DNA from: Ichthyophonus hoferi
Taxonomy: Eukaryota; Opisthokonta; Ichthyosporea; Ichthyophonida; Ichthyophonidae
Length of the DNA: 64,000 nt
Assembly: GCA_002751075.1 (NCBI GenBank)
Contig: NAOQ01000101.1
Span: forward strand, 84,932 to 148,931
Direction of reading: 5' to 3'
The notes under the pieces were generated by a model. The model saw only the letters and a list, made by a program, of their open reading frames with translations. It searched no databases and was not told the DNA's origin. Positions 52,385 through 64,000 of this stretch are shown piece by piece. Position numbers and translations under genes: made by a program. Position 1 is the first letter of the stretch. Each line of letters begins with the position of its first letter.

Positions 52385-55039
52385 CTATTGTACTACTACA
52401 AATCTATTTATAAATGCCCTCACTGAATTTCTAACCTCATTTTGATCCAAAAGATTCTCATGATCTCCTATTTTACTCAACACCAATTGAGTAAAATGTG
52501 CCTTGCTCTGACAAACTTTGTTTTGATTGGTATTAAAATATCTCCCATCTTCCCATTCCGGACTTTTATCCAATAAGGGCTCTTCATACTCCCTTGTAGC
52601 CAATGACATATTTTCTATTTTATCTCTTTTAAGTGCCCTATCATACAGTTCCTTTCCTTGGTAATAGGGAATCACTGTGTCCCTCTCCCCATGTAATATA
52701 ATAACTGGGCAATGGCAATCCATAATGTGGACCTTGGTATTATATACATCCACGAATTTAGAGCCTACCCATTGGCCCAAACCAGCAGGAAGAAACCAAA
52801 TATAGGCAGCTACTGCATGGGTGGTATTGAGGAAGGGTGATTCAAGGACCAATCCAGAGGGGCTATTATTATGGAGGACAAAGGTGATTGATTGGTGAGT
52901 ATGTCTTGGTAACAACTAAGGCCAGAGTAATATGTAATATATATATATGTATATATACACACATACCCTTACATACCTTTAAACTACTCTACCCTCTTCT
53001 CATTTGTATGTGCATATACAGGCAACATATACATAAATGTGTTGAAGTATTGGCCTAGTGTATTCGGCAGTATAAGACCATTGTAGGAACATATATAATC
53101 CATTACCATGTTTCCTTCATTAATCAATTAATTATATTAGAATATAACATATATTCAAATTATTTATTATCTGCTATTAATCAAATATTAGAGATTATCT
53201 ACCAAAACTATGTAATAATGATTCAGATTGAGATTAATTTACGTATAACATATCATATTAGAAATGCAGTTTGATCGAAATTCAGTCTCACTGTATCACA
53301 TGCGTTTAGAACTATATAAATTAGTTATTACATATTTGAGATGGAGCATCTGGTTTTGTTTACATTATAATCTACCACCTGACATGTGTCATGGTCAGGG
53401 TAATGGCTTAAAGTAAAGACTGGGTATATTATGTTAACCCTATGCTATATTCTATATTATACCCGATAATATACGCTATATTATATCCTATATTGTCCTG
53501 ATCAATTCATACAACATACAGATAATGTACAATAGTAATGGTAGTAGTAACTTTTAAATTAATGTCATTATAGTCATTAGCAAGGACCAATGACACTATT
53601 ACCCATGATAAGAAAATGACATATTTTGACCTGGGATAATTAAGTAACAAATTAGTTAATTGGTATGTCCTATACAGAGGTATATATATGTAAATATATG
53701 CACTTACTACATCTATTTAATATCCAATAGTATAGCTCTATTAAAACCATTAAGTTTACATATGTACATATATATACTTACATTATATTGGTAGGTAATT
53801 GACCAATAAATTGACTTGCAATACCAGTGCCTAGTGAATGCCCCCATACTATGATCTTATCGGGCGAGACACCTAATCCACCCTCAGCAACTGGGCGTGT
53901 AATCCAATGAAATACAGCTCTACAGTCTAACATTGTCCCTGCCTCCGTGGGTGCTCCAGTAGAATCTCCAAAGCCTATTGGTTATTATATATAGATATAT
54001 ATAAAATATAGGTGAATAATAGTATGTAAGGATAATGTAATATATATACAATAATTAATGCAATGTAAGTAAATATATGTTATAGTATATATTATATTAT
54101 ATTATAACACTCACCTCTATAATCAAACGCCACTACATGAGTGATCCCATCTTCAATTATCCAATTATAACGCCTGATCGAATTTGGATATCCTCTATTT
54201 ATTGTGTTGCCATGGAAATAAAATACTAATCTTTCTATTGGCTGCCCAGTTGCATAACATGTAGGCGTGATATGCCAGAGTCCTAATTGGATACCATCTG
54301 TGTGGAATATGCGAATAAGGAATGTTATTGGTAGTTATTAATAGTAAATATTATTATTGGTTGCTACTACTATGATTAATATCAATGCAATTAGTATTCT
54401 TGTGATCATGCAATACTATTGGTCGGTCGTAATGACACTGAATTTGACATAACGAGACATGATAGACATAATTACATACGTATCAACAGGAATGCATACA
54501 ATTATTTTTTCATACTATCCTATCCTATCCTATATTATAGAAATACAAGACTTGATTTAAGATCTACCTGCATGTGCGTGTATATATAGGCAGATATAAT
54601 AATAATATAATATCATATAAGATAATATAATGTATTATATTTTATTATTGTAAATTATCAGTCTTTTATTTATACTAAGTACGTGTATACTAAAAACAAT
54701 ATGTAGATCATACATACACACATACACCAAACAAACTTACACACATTTATTCATACATACATATAAATATACAACATGCCTACCTACCTACCTATCTACC
54801 CCCCTTCTTACATACCCTTCCCCCTCCCCTTCTCCCTTCATGCTCTCACCTTCTGTCTTCACAGAATAATTTTTCGCAGTAGGTAATCCAGGATACAACG
54901 CTGGTATCAAAGAAGATTTCTCTGGTGTTTTAAAAGGAATAAATGGAGGATAGTTAACCCAGTTGAGATAGAACACTGCTCTTTGACAGTATGCCATAGC
55001 GGCATCGGAGGCGGAAGAAAGGAATGTGGTTAGGGACAT
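52385..55039 (-). CDS. ABHD12: ABHD12-like alpha/beta-hydrolase (lysophospholipase type), 4 exons, 347 aa
   Basis: Animal ABHD12 is an ER-linked serine hydrolase acting on lysophosphatidylserine and monoacylglycerols. Exons: 55039-54850, 54297-54115, 53974-53782, 52862-52385 (stop TAG); phases join throughout. Start MSLTTFLSSASDAAMAYCQR leads into FYLNWVNYPPF, the conserved ABHD12 entry motif. The oxyanion motif HGN is at 92-94, followed by VVAFDYRGFGDSTG. The nucleophile elbow GHSLGTG carries Ser171. VLESPFLN follows. Asp250 (LHGERDTVIPYYQG) and His323 (GDHENLL) complete the triad. Unlike human ABHD12 (about 400 aa) there is no N-terminal membrane helix, so it resembles the shorter ABHD12B or fungal forms and may be soluble. 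Open sequence continues upstream of the chosen exon 4 start, but only the acceptor at 52863-52864 keeps the phase. Confidence 0.92.
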
Positions 55040-55850
55040 GATTCTGTTTGTCTGTTTTTTTTTCTTCTAATCTTTTCAAGTTAAGTTTTAACTATTATTT
55101 AAACTAGGAAATATGTATGTGTGTATGTAAGTTGTATGTAGGAAGGGGGGAGGGAGGCAGGTAGGTAGATAGGCCTATATATTTGTGTTTGTATGTATGT
55201 ATGTGTATGTATATGTACATATATATAGACAAAACTAGAGTATATTTATAATGTATATGTAAGTATGTACTCTATATTGTTCTGTATTATGCCATATATA
55301 ATATAATATAATATAATATAATATAACGCTAGGATAATAAAATGATGTCTTGGGATTTAAATATTTTTGCAGTTTATTGTCGTTATAGAATAGCGTCAAA
55401 ATAAAAATATCGCTGATAACAGACAATTTTTGTGATCGATTCAATGGTAGATACGAGAAGTTAAACCAATGAGATAGCTAGCTAAAGAGCCATTTTAGTA
55501 AGTAAGGATATTAAAATTGGATTATCAGCAGAAGATCGAGAACGTACAAAAGGAACAAAAACAACTAGTAAATAAACACTGTTCTCAGTTGTCACCATTG
55601 ACCATTTGTTTTATGTACTTTATGTTTTTATATTATGTATATAGTTGTTAAAGAGTTCGAAGTAGATAATTCAGATAATTTACTAAAATGTCAACTAGTT
55701 GAAATCCGACTTTTATTCTTCCAACGATAATAATACCGTAACTGTATATACACAACCACATTTAGACCACATTTGTCATATATACAATAAATCACCGAGT
55801 AAGAAACTCAAGATTTGTATATCTATCAAACATTAAGAAAGATTCAAGAG
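55040..55850. other. Upstream region of the ABHD12-like gene
   Basis: It contains GTATGTA and ATAAT microsatellites (55183-55215, 55297-55325) and no recognised gene. The hydrolase promoter should be here. Confidence 0.4.
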
Positions 55851-55851
55851 C

Positions 55852-55930
55852 AGCTAGAAAAATCTTTAGCCTGCCCTTTACCTGACGAAGACTACCTGAT
55901 AGAACTCAGTACAACAGATACTAGTCATAT
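55852..55930 (+). repeat. MITE-like terminal sequence, single end
   Basis: This 80-base block is closely similar to the terminal inverted repeat of the element at 60020-60304 (CTTTAGCCTG, TTTACCTGA, ACTCAGTACAACAGATACTA). I found no matching inverted copy within 400 bases, so it is a solo or truncated end. Confidence 0.55.
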
Positions 55931-58009
55931 TTCCAATAATATAGTACAATAGTACAATCAATATAGCACATTATAATAGTATGCAGGTTATATTATAATA
56001 TAATCTATACAATAAGATGGTCTCATACATAGATTATCTATAGAGGTTAAATTCAAAAATAGTATTAAGCACACTGAAAACATTGCTCAAAAAAGTTCTT
56101 TGCCCTCTACAAATCTGGAGGATATCCATGAACTCAATTGCAGACATCAACCAGAATTGAAACATCTGATAAATCAATTGTGTTTAGAAAATTTCAAGCC
56201 CTTGTTTTGAATAAGCCACAACAAAATAGAGTCAATGAGTATTGTGAGCTCACGTCATTTGCCTGACTTGAACCTATGAATTCATTCCCATTAGTAAACG
56301 CCAAAGTATAGGCAATAGGGCTATTTACCATATTGGCACCTATACTCTAAACTCAAGAACAGCGTTTTTGCTAGCTCTCTACAAAATAGACATGACACAT
56401 GTACTCAATTCCTATACAAACGTATAATTTATTGGAAATAATGTGTCTGGATTATATACTAGATACCACATTGCAAGTTTTAATTGATTTTCAGAGGAAG
56501 TATTGTTTGTGTAAAACTACCTAGATCTGAATCACAACTTACAATTGCCATTGCTCACTATTTATCAGGATTGATAATTAACTAACCACAGTTAATTATT
56601 ATTGGTTCCATTTTAAATCGATACTTTATATATACTATCTTTAACCAGGAAATAGATTACTAACTATAGAATAATTATTTTTAATAGACTAAAAATAGTA
56701 TAATGACACATATATTGATGCTTTTATACTTTATATTTTTCTATTACAATGTTCAATAATTTATTGTGACAGATATATGATTCTGTAAAGCCAGCCTTCC
56801 ATACAACAAAGATTGCCTTACTATGGAGTTCAGGGTTTTCTTGGACAGTGTGCTTGATGGTTCAGAAACAGCCAGTAACCAAAGGGGCTGCCTCAGTCCT
56901 CAGCCTACAGAAGATATTCTTGGCCATTTATGATAGTTTTATTGACTTCCACAGGTTTTAAGGTCTCCAATTTGTTTTTGATTTCTACCTATATCGATAT
57001 TTTCTTTTAGGTATTAAAGGTTATCTTAATCCAGTTTATTAATAACTAGTGTGTTCTTAATGTAGTTCTTTCACTGCCTTAGGGTAGTCTGTAGAAAGCT
57101 GCCTCTTATAAAAATTTCTGCATTTGCATTTACACATGATTGCAGCCAGTGCAAATACAATACAGTAGGTCACCAGCGTATTCTATTGGGGTATGTGGTA
57201 GCTGTAACAGTTATCCTTTTGAATATATTTGGTAGTGTCAAAGCGGGATACTTTTCAAAACAAATATTGCATACAAACTATATGATTGGGTTTCAATATG
57301 AAAATATGCCTATGTGAAAGAATTTTACTGTACCAATCTCAATGAGTACTAAATTGTTATGCAATTCTACGGTATCCATTGGAGATTCTAAATAATTGTG
57401 AATTGAAAGGATAAAGAATTATTATACTATAAATTATACATTTACATCTAAGTCATGGAAAACAGAGACATGTTTGGTACAACATTTATGTCTAAAAACA
57501 GTCAGAAGATTGAATTTTAAATAAAGAAAATACTGAGAAGAAGCAGACTACAGCAATGGATCAAAGAGAAGAGATGGAAAAAGTACAAACAGAGGAGCAG
57601 TTAGACACAACAGCAGATAAGACTCCAGACTACTCACCTCTTCCACTACAATCCAGGTATGCCCCTTTTATGACAAGATTTGAATGACATTATTCAAGTG
57701 TGTTTTCCTGCCAAAATAGTCATTAAAGTTACCAAATCCCGTATGTATGGAACGAAAATGCCAAAGTCGGTAGCAGTGACTTGAAGATTTCTATCTAGCA
57801 TGAATGGGAAAATTTTATGTAACAGAACATGGCAGTTTTTTAAGATAATACGAAATGGAAAATAACAAAAAAGGTAAAGGAAAAAGCAATGCCCGTGTAG
57901 GCGTTCAACATTAAACATGCCAGCCAGATAAATATTACCAAATGCAACGCCAGATTAATGGTCATTAGGAATTGGAAATAGGCCAATATCTACTATTTTA
58001 TTTGTTTAA
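55931..58009. other. Repeat-derived or intergenic DNA; no gene confirmed
   Basis: A short reading at 57556-57656 (MDQREEMEKVQTEEQLDTTA) followed by GTATGC could be an isolated first exon, but no following exon was recognised. The patch 56780-56960 is less AT-rich and may be transposon-derived. Nothing else is supported. Confidence 0.35.
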
Positions 58010-58620
58010 ATACTTCAGCTCCTACACCTGTTTGACTGAATATTTCATAATGTCTTGTACAATTTTTTTCATGCAGTATTAAACCTCTAATTGTTCAGTA
58101 AACGTTGATAGTGAGGTTTCAATTGGTAAATAAGAGTTAGACATTACTTAATGATAATGAATTAATTACATGATGTCACTAATTATATTTAATGTTACAA
58201 GATTGTTAACTGTGAATAGACACGTAGTTTGGCTGAAACCCTGCTAACAAGCAATAATGGAATGATTAGTCGTATCTTAGTTAATTAAATACCGTTCTCT
58301 AACAAGTAGATCAATCTTATCAATACATAGTATGTGGTATATGGGCATTTTTACATCAATGAGGAAATTGATTAATTTGCCATTCACTTAGGACACAATA
58401 GTGTTTAAGTATCACGATAAGATCAGACCATTCTAGTGGGTCTCTGTGACCTATCGTGAATTGAATAAGCCAATAATAATATTTACAATCAGTCCCATTT
58501 ACAATAATGAATAGAACTATACAGGTGTTAACCGCAATTGACATGCACGATAAGGATCGAAAAAGCATAAATAAAAACGGAAATAACTAATAAAGCCCCA
58601 GCCACTCACACATAAGTGAC
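58010..58620 (+). repeat. Dispersed repeat, copy 2 (family shared with 17280-17890)
   Basis: The same family as 17280-17890, same orientation, over about 600 bases. Here it is followed at once by the block shared with 42727-42930, so the full element may be at least 0.8 kb. The element class is unknown. Confidence 0.65.
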
Positions 58621-58632
58621 CCCTGACATCTT

Positions 58633-58825
58633 GGCATTTAATTATATGTATATAACAACCACATCATTATTGTAATGTTTAATCCATCATTGACACTCAC
58701 ACACAATAATCAGTATTCAGATCTCTCACTCGTTCAGACGTCAGAGAATTGCATACTAAAATTAAATAGTGACAATAGTTAATGTTTATATCATAATAAA
58801 GCATCCCTTACTGATCGTACACACT
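58633..58825 (+). repeat. Repeat shared with 42727-42930, second copy
   Basis: The block begins CATTTAATTATATGTATATA against CATTTAACTATATATAATAA in the other copy and stays alignable through CATCCCTTACTGATCG. The shared reading (MFNPSLTLTHNNQYSDLSL) stops earlier here than at 42766. Confidence 0.6.
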
Positions 58826-60019
58826 GTGCTATAAGCACTGTTGTGCCCAAACGCATTAAGGCAGGAGTACCTCCTGATTCATAGCTAAATACAATTGCAA
58901 TGAATGTTTAGAGAAAGGATCAGCATATACACCTACTATTACATTGGCTTTCATTGAAAGTAGATTAGATCAATTAATTATTACTACCGCTTGCCCATCA
59001 AAACCAATTATTATTCACGGAAATCAATTGAATATACTAAAGAACTGTGGACAATTCGATAAAATTACTACACATTCTTATATTTAATTAGGACTAGATG
59101 CTTAGTGCAGTCTAAAGCGTATATTTACTGTGGTTTTAAATAGTCTTGGTGATTGCAATTTAGTCGTACGTAGTGATTGATGATACAAACATGATACTTA
59201 GCATCCGGAGTGACGCTTTACCTACTCATTGGACAATACGTTGCTGACAACATTTTAGATAAAAATTAGATTGAGTTCCTGTCTAATAATATGCTTATCT
59301 TAAAGGCTTATAGCCTGGTCAAATGGTATTGACCTGAACCAGGAACTATATAGCCAAAAATTACAGACTTAATTTGGACCCTGATTACATAATGTAATAG
59401 AATAAAGCAACGTACTTGATATTTATCCATTACAAGGGGTAGTTATGACTATAAAGAGAAGAGATATTTCTACTCCTACTGCCCCACGAGTAAACGGTAA
59501 AACTAACATTGCCTCTACAACAAAATTGGAATCTATGAGTGAAAAAAAGCAACGTGTACAGTCCTCTCGATATATGTAAAAAGAAAATTTCTAAAAATCT
59601 TCTTGAATACTTTGATATTAATATTATTTCAGATTCAAGTGGAGTAGAAGATGGGTAACACATGTTCATTGACAGTGACGCCGAATCCACAACAAGCAAC
59701 TGTCGGAGTATTTTAGCTACAGTTATTAGGCCGAATACTTTGTTTTGTAGTGAGTTCCCGAGCTAGGCTTCACTTAACAAACTAATCCCAATTAAAAGTA
59801 TTTAGTAATATTATGTAATTAATTAATTATCATTAACTAGTTTTTAACTCTTCCAAGCTAATTATAACCTCATTGCAAACGTTATTGAATATTTGGAAGT
59901 TCACTGATTTATTAGACCACATACAATCCATCAACTACTATAAGTATTGATCAGTTGGTAATTAGTGTTTAAATATAATAAAACAGATGGGGTTAGCATT
60001 CATGAGCCCATTAGGTCTT
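58826..60019. other. Non-coding or relic DNA; nothing recognised
   Basis: An AT-rich stretch. A plus-strand reading at 59447-59580 (RRDISTPTAPRVNGKTNIAS) is protein-like but short and unsupported. TAATTAATTA-rich blocks near 59815 resemble those near 19450. Confidence 0.35.
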
Positions 60020-60304
60020 GCTAGAGCCTTAGCCTGCTGTTTACCTGATGACAACACTCAGATAAAACCCTGTAAAACAGATACTAATTTTATTTCTGAT
60101 AGATCTTCAATGTGAAAATTTCTGAAATTAAGGGAAGCTTTCAGTTAAGATAAGATAAAAGTAGGTTTGCAGTTCTGGGGAAATTTTTTCATAGTGCAAT
60201 GACGTGTTAGAGTGATATGGGGATGTAATGAAAATAAACCTAGTCTGTTGTCCTGAGTTCTCTCAGATATTGTCAGCAGGTAAATGACAGGCTAAAGCTT
60301 CAGC
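60020..60304. mobile_element. MITE with about 70-bp imperfect terminal inverted repeats
   Basis: The left end (GCTAGAGCCTTAGCCTGCTG ... AACAGATACTAATTTT) is mirrored by the right end, whose reverse complement reads GCTGAAGCTTTAGCCTGTCA ... AACAGACTAGGTTTT. The inverted repeats are about 70 bases long and roughly three-quarters alike by eye, around a core of about 145 bases with no ORF. This is the form of a non-autonomous DNA transposon. I saw no clear target-site duplication. Confidence 0.65.
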
Positions 60305-61769
60305 TATCTACATCTTAATATCCCTCTGTTAATTGATGGGTATAGAAGCCTTTAGCTTCTTACCTGCACACATTAACACTGAAAAAGAAAAAAGAAAGGA
60401 AGAAACGAATAGTAAAATTCCCCTATCCTCTCCACCCTCTTCATCACTATAACTATGCATGGAATGCTTACTACAAGTCTTAATGACTAAGAAAACTCTA
60501 CCAACCTAGCAACAAAGTAGTTCTTAAATACCATGATGTTAATGAGGTGATGTTACTGAGGTTGCCAGGTTGCCAGATCTTCCACCTAATAACGTAAAAC
60601 ATTGCAGAAAAAATACAATATCTGCCTGTCAGTCAAAAATGAGCGCGTTAATTAAATTAGGTATACTGCAATACATACTATAAATACATTGGTCAAATGT
60701 CATGCATGACGAGAGAATAATAATAGCGCGCTTATGTGAACCAATAAATATCAGGAATTATAGAGGATTACAGACAAATCTATTGGCTCGAAATGTTGTT
60801 TATTAAGAATTTTAACTATCACTTTAAAATACTTTTACTAAAGCCATCTGATAGATCATATATATACCATAAATATTATGGAAAGAAATTGTGCAAGAGA
60901 TGAGATGTGTTCTGACAATTTCAAATTAAAATGTTCAATTACATTGCTAAACTATCAATTATATCATATAGTAAAATATGGGTGTTATGCCTCAACACCA
61001 AACCATATAATAACTAAATAAATAAATAAACCATCCATAGATATAAGTTTTAATCAACCACAACCTCAAGCGGGTCTCAACGACATCGCAATTTGCACAA
61101 CAGCGATCCAGTAGCTTCTATTTACATTTATATACATACCTACATATATATAGCGGTAGGTACTTATAATAATGAATTATAGAAGGTTTACTATTATTTT
61201 ATTTTACCTTAATTTAGGCAGAAGAATATGAAAGGATATTTTGAATTATCTTGTCAACATATACGCAATGTGAAATATTCTTTAAAAGACCCCTCATATG
61301 GTTTCACATAAGTAAATCATCCAATCAGATAGAGATAGAATAGATAGTATGATATCTAGTTGTATATATGCTTTTGCACTTCAGTAAGCGAATAAACTAT
61401 ATAACCTCGTGTTATTTCTATAATAAAAATAAATAAGTATTTCTCTAGATATGTGTATATATTTATTTTATAAGGTACTTCTACCAGTGGATTGCTCATT
61501 TATTAACTATGGAGATCTGGGAAAGCAATCTAAAGAGAATTCTAATATTTCAATACAGTGCACCCCTATTGGCTAATTGTTAGTGTGGCTCTTATCGACA
61601 TTTTCTGCGCAGTAACTTAACTAGAAGATAGAAGATTAATAAAACAATTAAATTGGATAGCGTAATCTTAAAATGTTCTAAAGCCATTAAAAGTGAGTAA
61701 TACAAATTAAAGTATTTTATTAAATTATTTAAGAGAGCAAGGTATGACACCATGTACCATTACATTATT

Positions 61770-61915
61770 ACTACTACAATAACGATTTCTATTACTATTA
61801 CTAGCACTATTACGATTACGATTATTATTACTATTACTATTACTGTTGTTATTACTATTACTGTTACTGTTTTTATTACTATTAATATTACTATTATTAT
61901 TCTATCATAAAAAAC
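61770..61915. repeat. ATTACT trinucleotide-type simple repeat
   Basis: Imperfect ATT/ACT/GTT trinucleotide run. Confidence 0.8.
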
Positions 61916-62339
61916 ATATCCTATTCTATTATACCTTATTAGTGCACCACAGGTGAGATATACTTTAAGTATTTTAAATATTTAAATATGTAAATATATG
62001 TACCACATTGGAAGGATATATAACAAATAAATCAATAAAAATAAACAAATCACTAAAATTGAAAGAGTGTATATAAGTTATACATTACACGTATTTCTTG
62101 ACCATCTTTGGTAATACATACATAGACATACGTGTATACTATTATATATTTTATCTTTGAGCGAGCCAATATTTATATAAATTCTAATTTTGAATAGATA
62201 TTTTTTGAGAGAATATATGTATAGTTTTATTTTTTCATTAAAATACAAAAAACCAACACGTACTCGATGTTAGAATTTATGCACTACTTATATTATACAA
62301 TTTCTATATCGTAATATACATTAACCTATATCTACTAAT

Positions 62340-62520
62340 ATATCTTTAATACTACATTATATTACATTATACTATATTATAACATCATATTATGCTATAT
62401 TATATTATATTATACTATATTATATTTTACTATACTATGTTATATTATATTAGACTATATTATATTATATTATATTGTGCTATTTTATATTACACTAAAT
62501 TATACTATACTATACTGTAC
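62340..62520. repeat. TATAT/TACTA low-complexity tract
   Basis: Degenerate TATTATACTATAT repeats, like those in the XPC introns. Confidence 0.75.
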
Positions 62521-62594
62521 TGCATTACATATAACCTTTAATTAATACTATTGTATTTCTTCTTATCTTGCAGTTCAACCATTCAAACACTAAA

Positions 62595-63895
62595 ATGAGC
62601 ACAACTATCAACCATGGATCAACCAATAGGATCGTACACGGTGGGTTTATACCTCCCCTACCATCCTATCTTTCCCTATATATAACATAGTGTCCCCAAG
62701 GCAAAACACATCTTCAATTTGCATATATATATATATACATCTGATCCTTTGCGGTGATATAATACAATTGAGCACCGTAAAATACAGTACCATGCCATCT
62801 AATATATTATAATTTAATACAATAAGCGTGTACTATAATCCTATATACATACTATAATATAATACAATATAATAAAATATAATGCAATATAATCAATACG
62901 GTACATCACACTTTAATATACTATAATTTAATACATTAATATTACAATACAATATAATATATACATAATATATTATAAGTTAATACAATAATAGTGCAAT
63001 AAAAAATCACCATAACTTGTATTATAACTCAAAAGATCTCAAGTTAGAGGGTTAATTATTTAATTATTATTTAGTTTCTTGTTAAATATTTTATAATTAT
63101 GTTTTTCATGACATGTTTTGATGCTGACTATATATATGAGGCATTGTTTGACGCTATAGAGGTTTAAGATACATACATATTTTCTTTATTTATATGATAC
63201 ATTTGTGGTGTATCTTTTAATATAAATGTAGTTTTCAATTGGTTCTTAATCTAAAAATTAAACTGAAGTAAAACAAGATAAAATATGGATAAAATTTAAA
63301 ATAATCTCTAACCAACTATATGCATCTAATATTAGATCTAGAGAAGGAGATTAGATCGACACTAAAGGAGCGAATCATGTTTATTGATGGTGCAATGGGT
63401 ACAATGATCCAAAGACAACGTTTGGACGAAGAAGACTTTAGAGGTAGGATTTTTAATAATAACAATAATATCATTACTATCGTTGTTGTTGTTATTATTA
63501 CTATTCCATTATTCCTATTATTATTACTACTATTCATATTCCAATTTTCATCACACTTACTAATGCCATTGCTATTATTATTTCTATTTCTATTACTATT
63601 ACTATTGCCAACTATTATCATTACTGTTACTATTATTATTATTATTATCGTCACTATTATAAATATATGCAAGGGCACACATCCGCTTTCAAAGGCCTTC
63701 AACGATATAATAGTATATACATGACAACATACAACTGCATACAAGAATCAGTCATGATATGCCAAACAATAGCCAAATATAGTAAAATACCTACCAAACA
63801 TAGGGGATATTTTGAAGGAACACCCCAGGCCTTTAAAGGGGAATAATGATTTGCTGTCTCTAACCCAACCCGAAATAATTTATAAGTTCCATAAG
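62595..63895 (+). CDS. MTR: Cobalamin-dependent methionine synthase, 5' end (3 exons), cut by window end
   Basis: MTR transfers the methyl group of 5-methyl-tetrahydrofolate to homocysteine through cobalamin, in the cytosol. Exons seen: 62595-62640 ([15 protein letters not shown], tentative), 63336-63443 ([20 protein letters not shown] then [13 protein letters not shown]), 63804-63895 ([28 protein letters not shown]), ending at the donor GTAAGA. Phases join. These are the first 82 residues, the start of the homocysteine-binding barrel, and match the human N-terminus ([30 protein letters not shown]) closely. The acceptor-like CAG at 62571-62573 just before the start suggests an upstream leader exon. 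The remaining roughly 1,170 residues lie beyond the window. Confidence 0.93.
63452..63660. repeat. ATT/ACT trinucleotide repeat in MTR intron 2
   Basis: An imperfect trinucleotide tract of about 200 bases that keeps both strands open and yields hydrophobic ORFs (IIITI, NNNNR types) running out of exon 2. It is not coding. A similar AATAAT tract closes the window at 63945-64000. Confidence 0.85.
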
Positions 63896-64000
63896 GTAAG
63901 AACAAGGTATATCTCTAATATATATATATATATTATGTGTACATTAATGATAATAATAATAATAATAGTAGTAATAAGAATGATAATAGTGATAATAATT

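Larger units (their letters stand above)
60305..62570. other. Intergenic AT-rich region upstream of MTR
   Basis: It contains simple repeats at 61770-61915 (ATTACT-type) and 62340-62520 (TATTATACTATAT-type). No gene or RNA gene was recognised. The MTR promoter and any 5' leader exon should be here. Confidence 0.4.

Noticed and set aside
63316-63744. Long ORFs on both strands over MTR exon 2
   Set aside because: Beyond the true exon (63336-63443) they run through an ATT/ACT simple repeat that lacks stops.

Overview
The window is nuclear DNA from an intron-rich eukaryote with an AT-rich genome full of simple repeats. All three stop codons end genes, so the standard code is used. Gene content (XPC/Rad4, UXS1, cobalamin-dependent methionine synthase, SHMT, an ABHD12-type hydrolase, ankyrin proteins) fits an opisthokont, perhaps an early-branching animal or a close unicellular relative, but nothing fixes the species. 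Almost every intron is GT-AG. Coordinates below come from joining exons by splice signal, phase and recalled family sequence; no alignment could be run.

Layout. 364-16506 (+): XPC/Rad4, 22 exons, 645 aa, with AT-rich repeats, minisatellites, a tRNA-like SINE remnant and an assembly gap in its introns. 16507-25940: no confident host gene. It holds a roughly 150-bp tandem repeat, a dispersed repeat family shared with 58 kb, a coding-like minus-strand relic, and a nested array of a small non-autonomous LTR element with a second gap. 25941-27620 (+): an intronless 559-aa ankyrin protein of unknown function. 28992-33280 (-): a second, six-exon ankyrin protein, convergent with the first, with an unrecognised central domain and a duplicated exon that is phase-compatible as an alternative. 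36316-40415 (+): UXS1, seven exons, complete. 43301-49418 (-): serine hydroxymethyltransferase, 13 exons found, first exon not located. 52385-55039 (-): ABHD12-like serine hydrolase, four exons, complete. 55040-62570: repeats, MITE-like elements and AT-rich DNA. 62595-63895 (+): the first three exons of methionine synthase, cut by the window end.

Together: SHMT and methionine synthase are linked steps of one-carbon metabolism (5,10-methylene-THF supply, then 5-methyl-THF use) and lie about 13 kb apart, divergently arranged with the hydrolase between them; this may be chance. UXS1 makes UDP-xylose in the Golgi and XPC is the damage sensor of nucleotide excision repair; they have no evident link. 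The least explained loci are the two convergent ankyrin genes.
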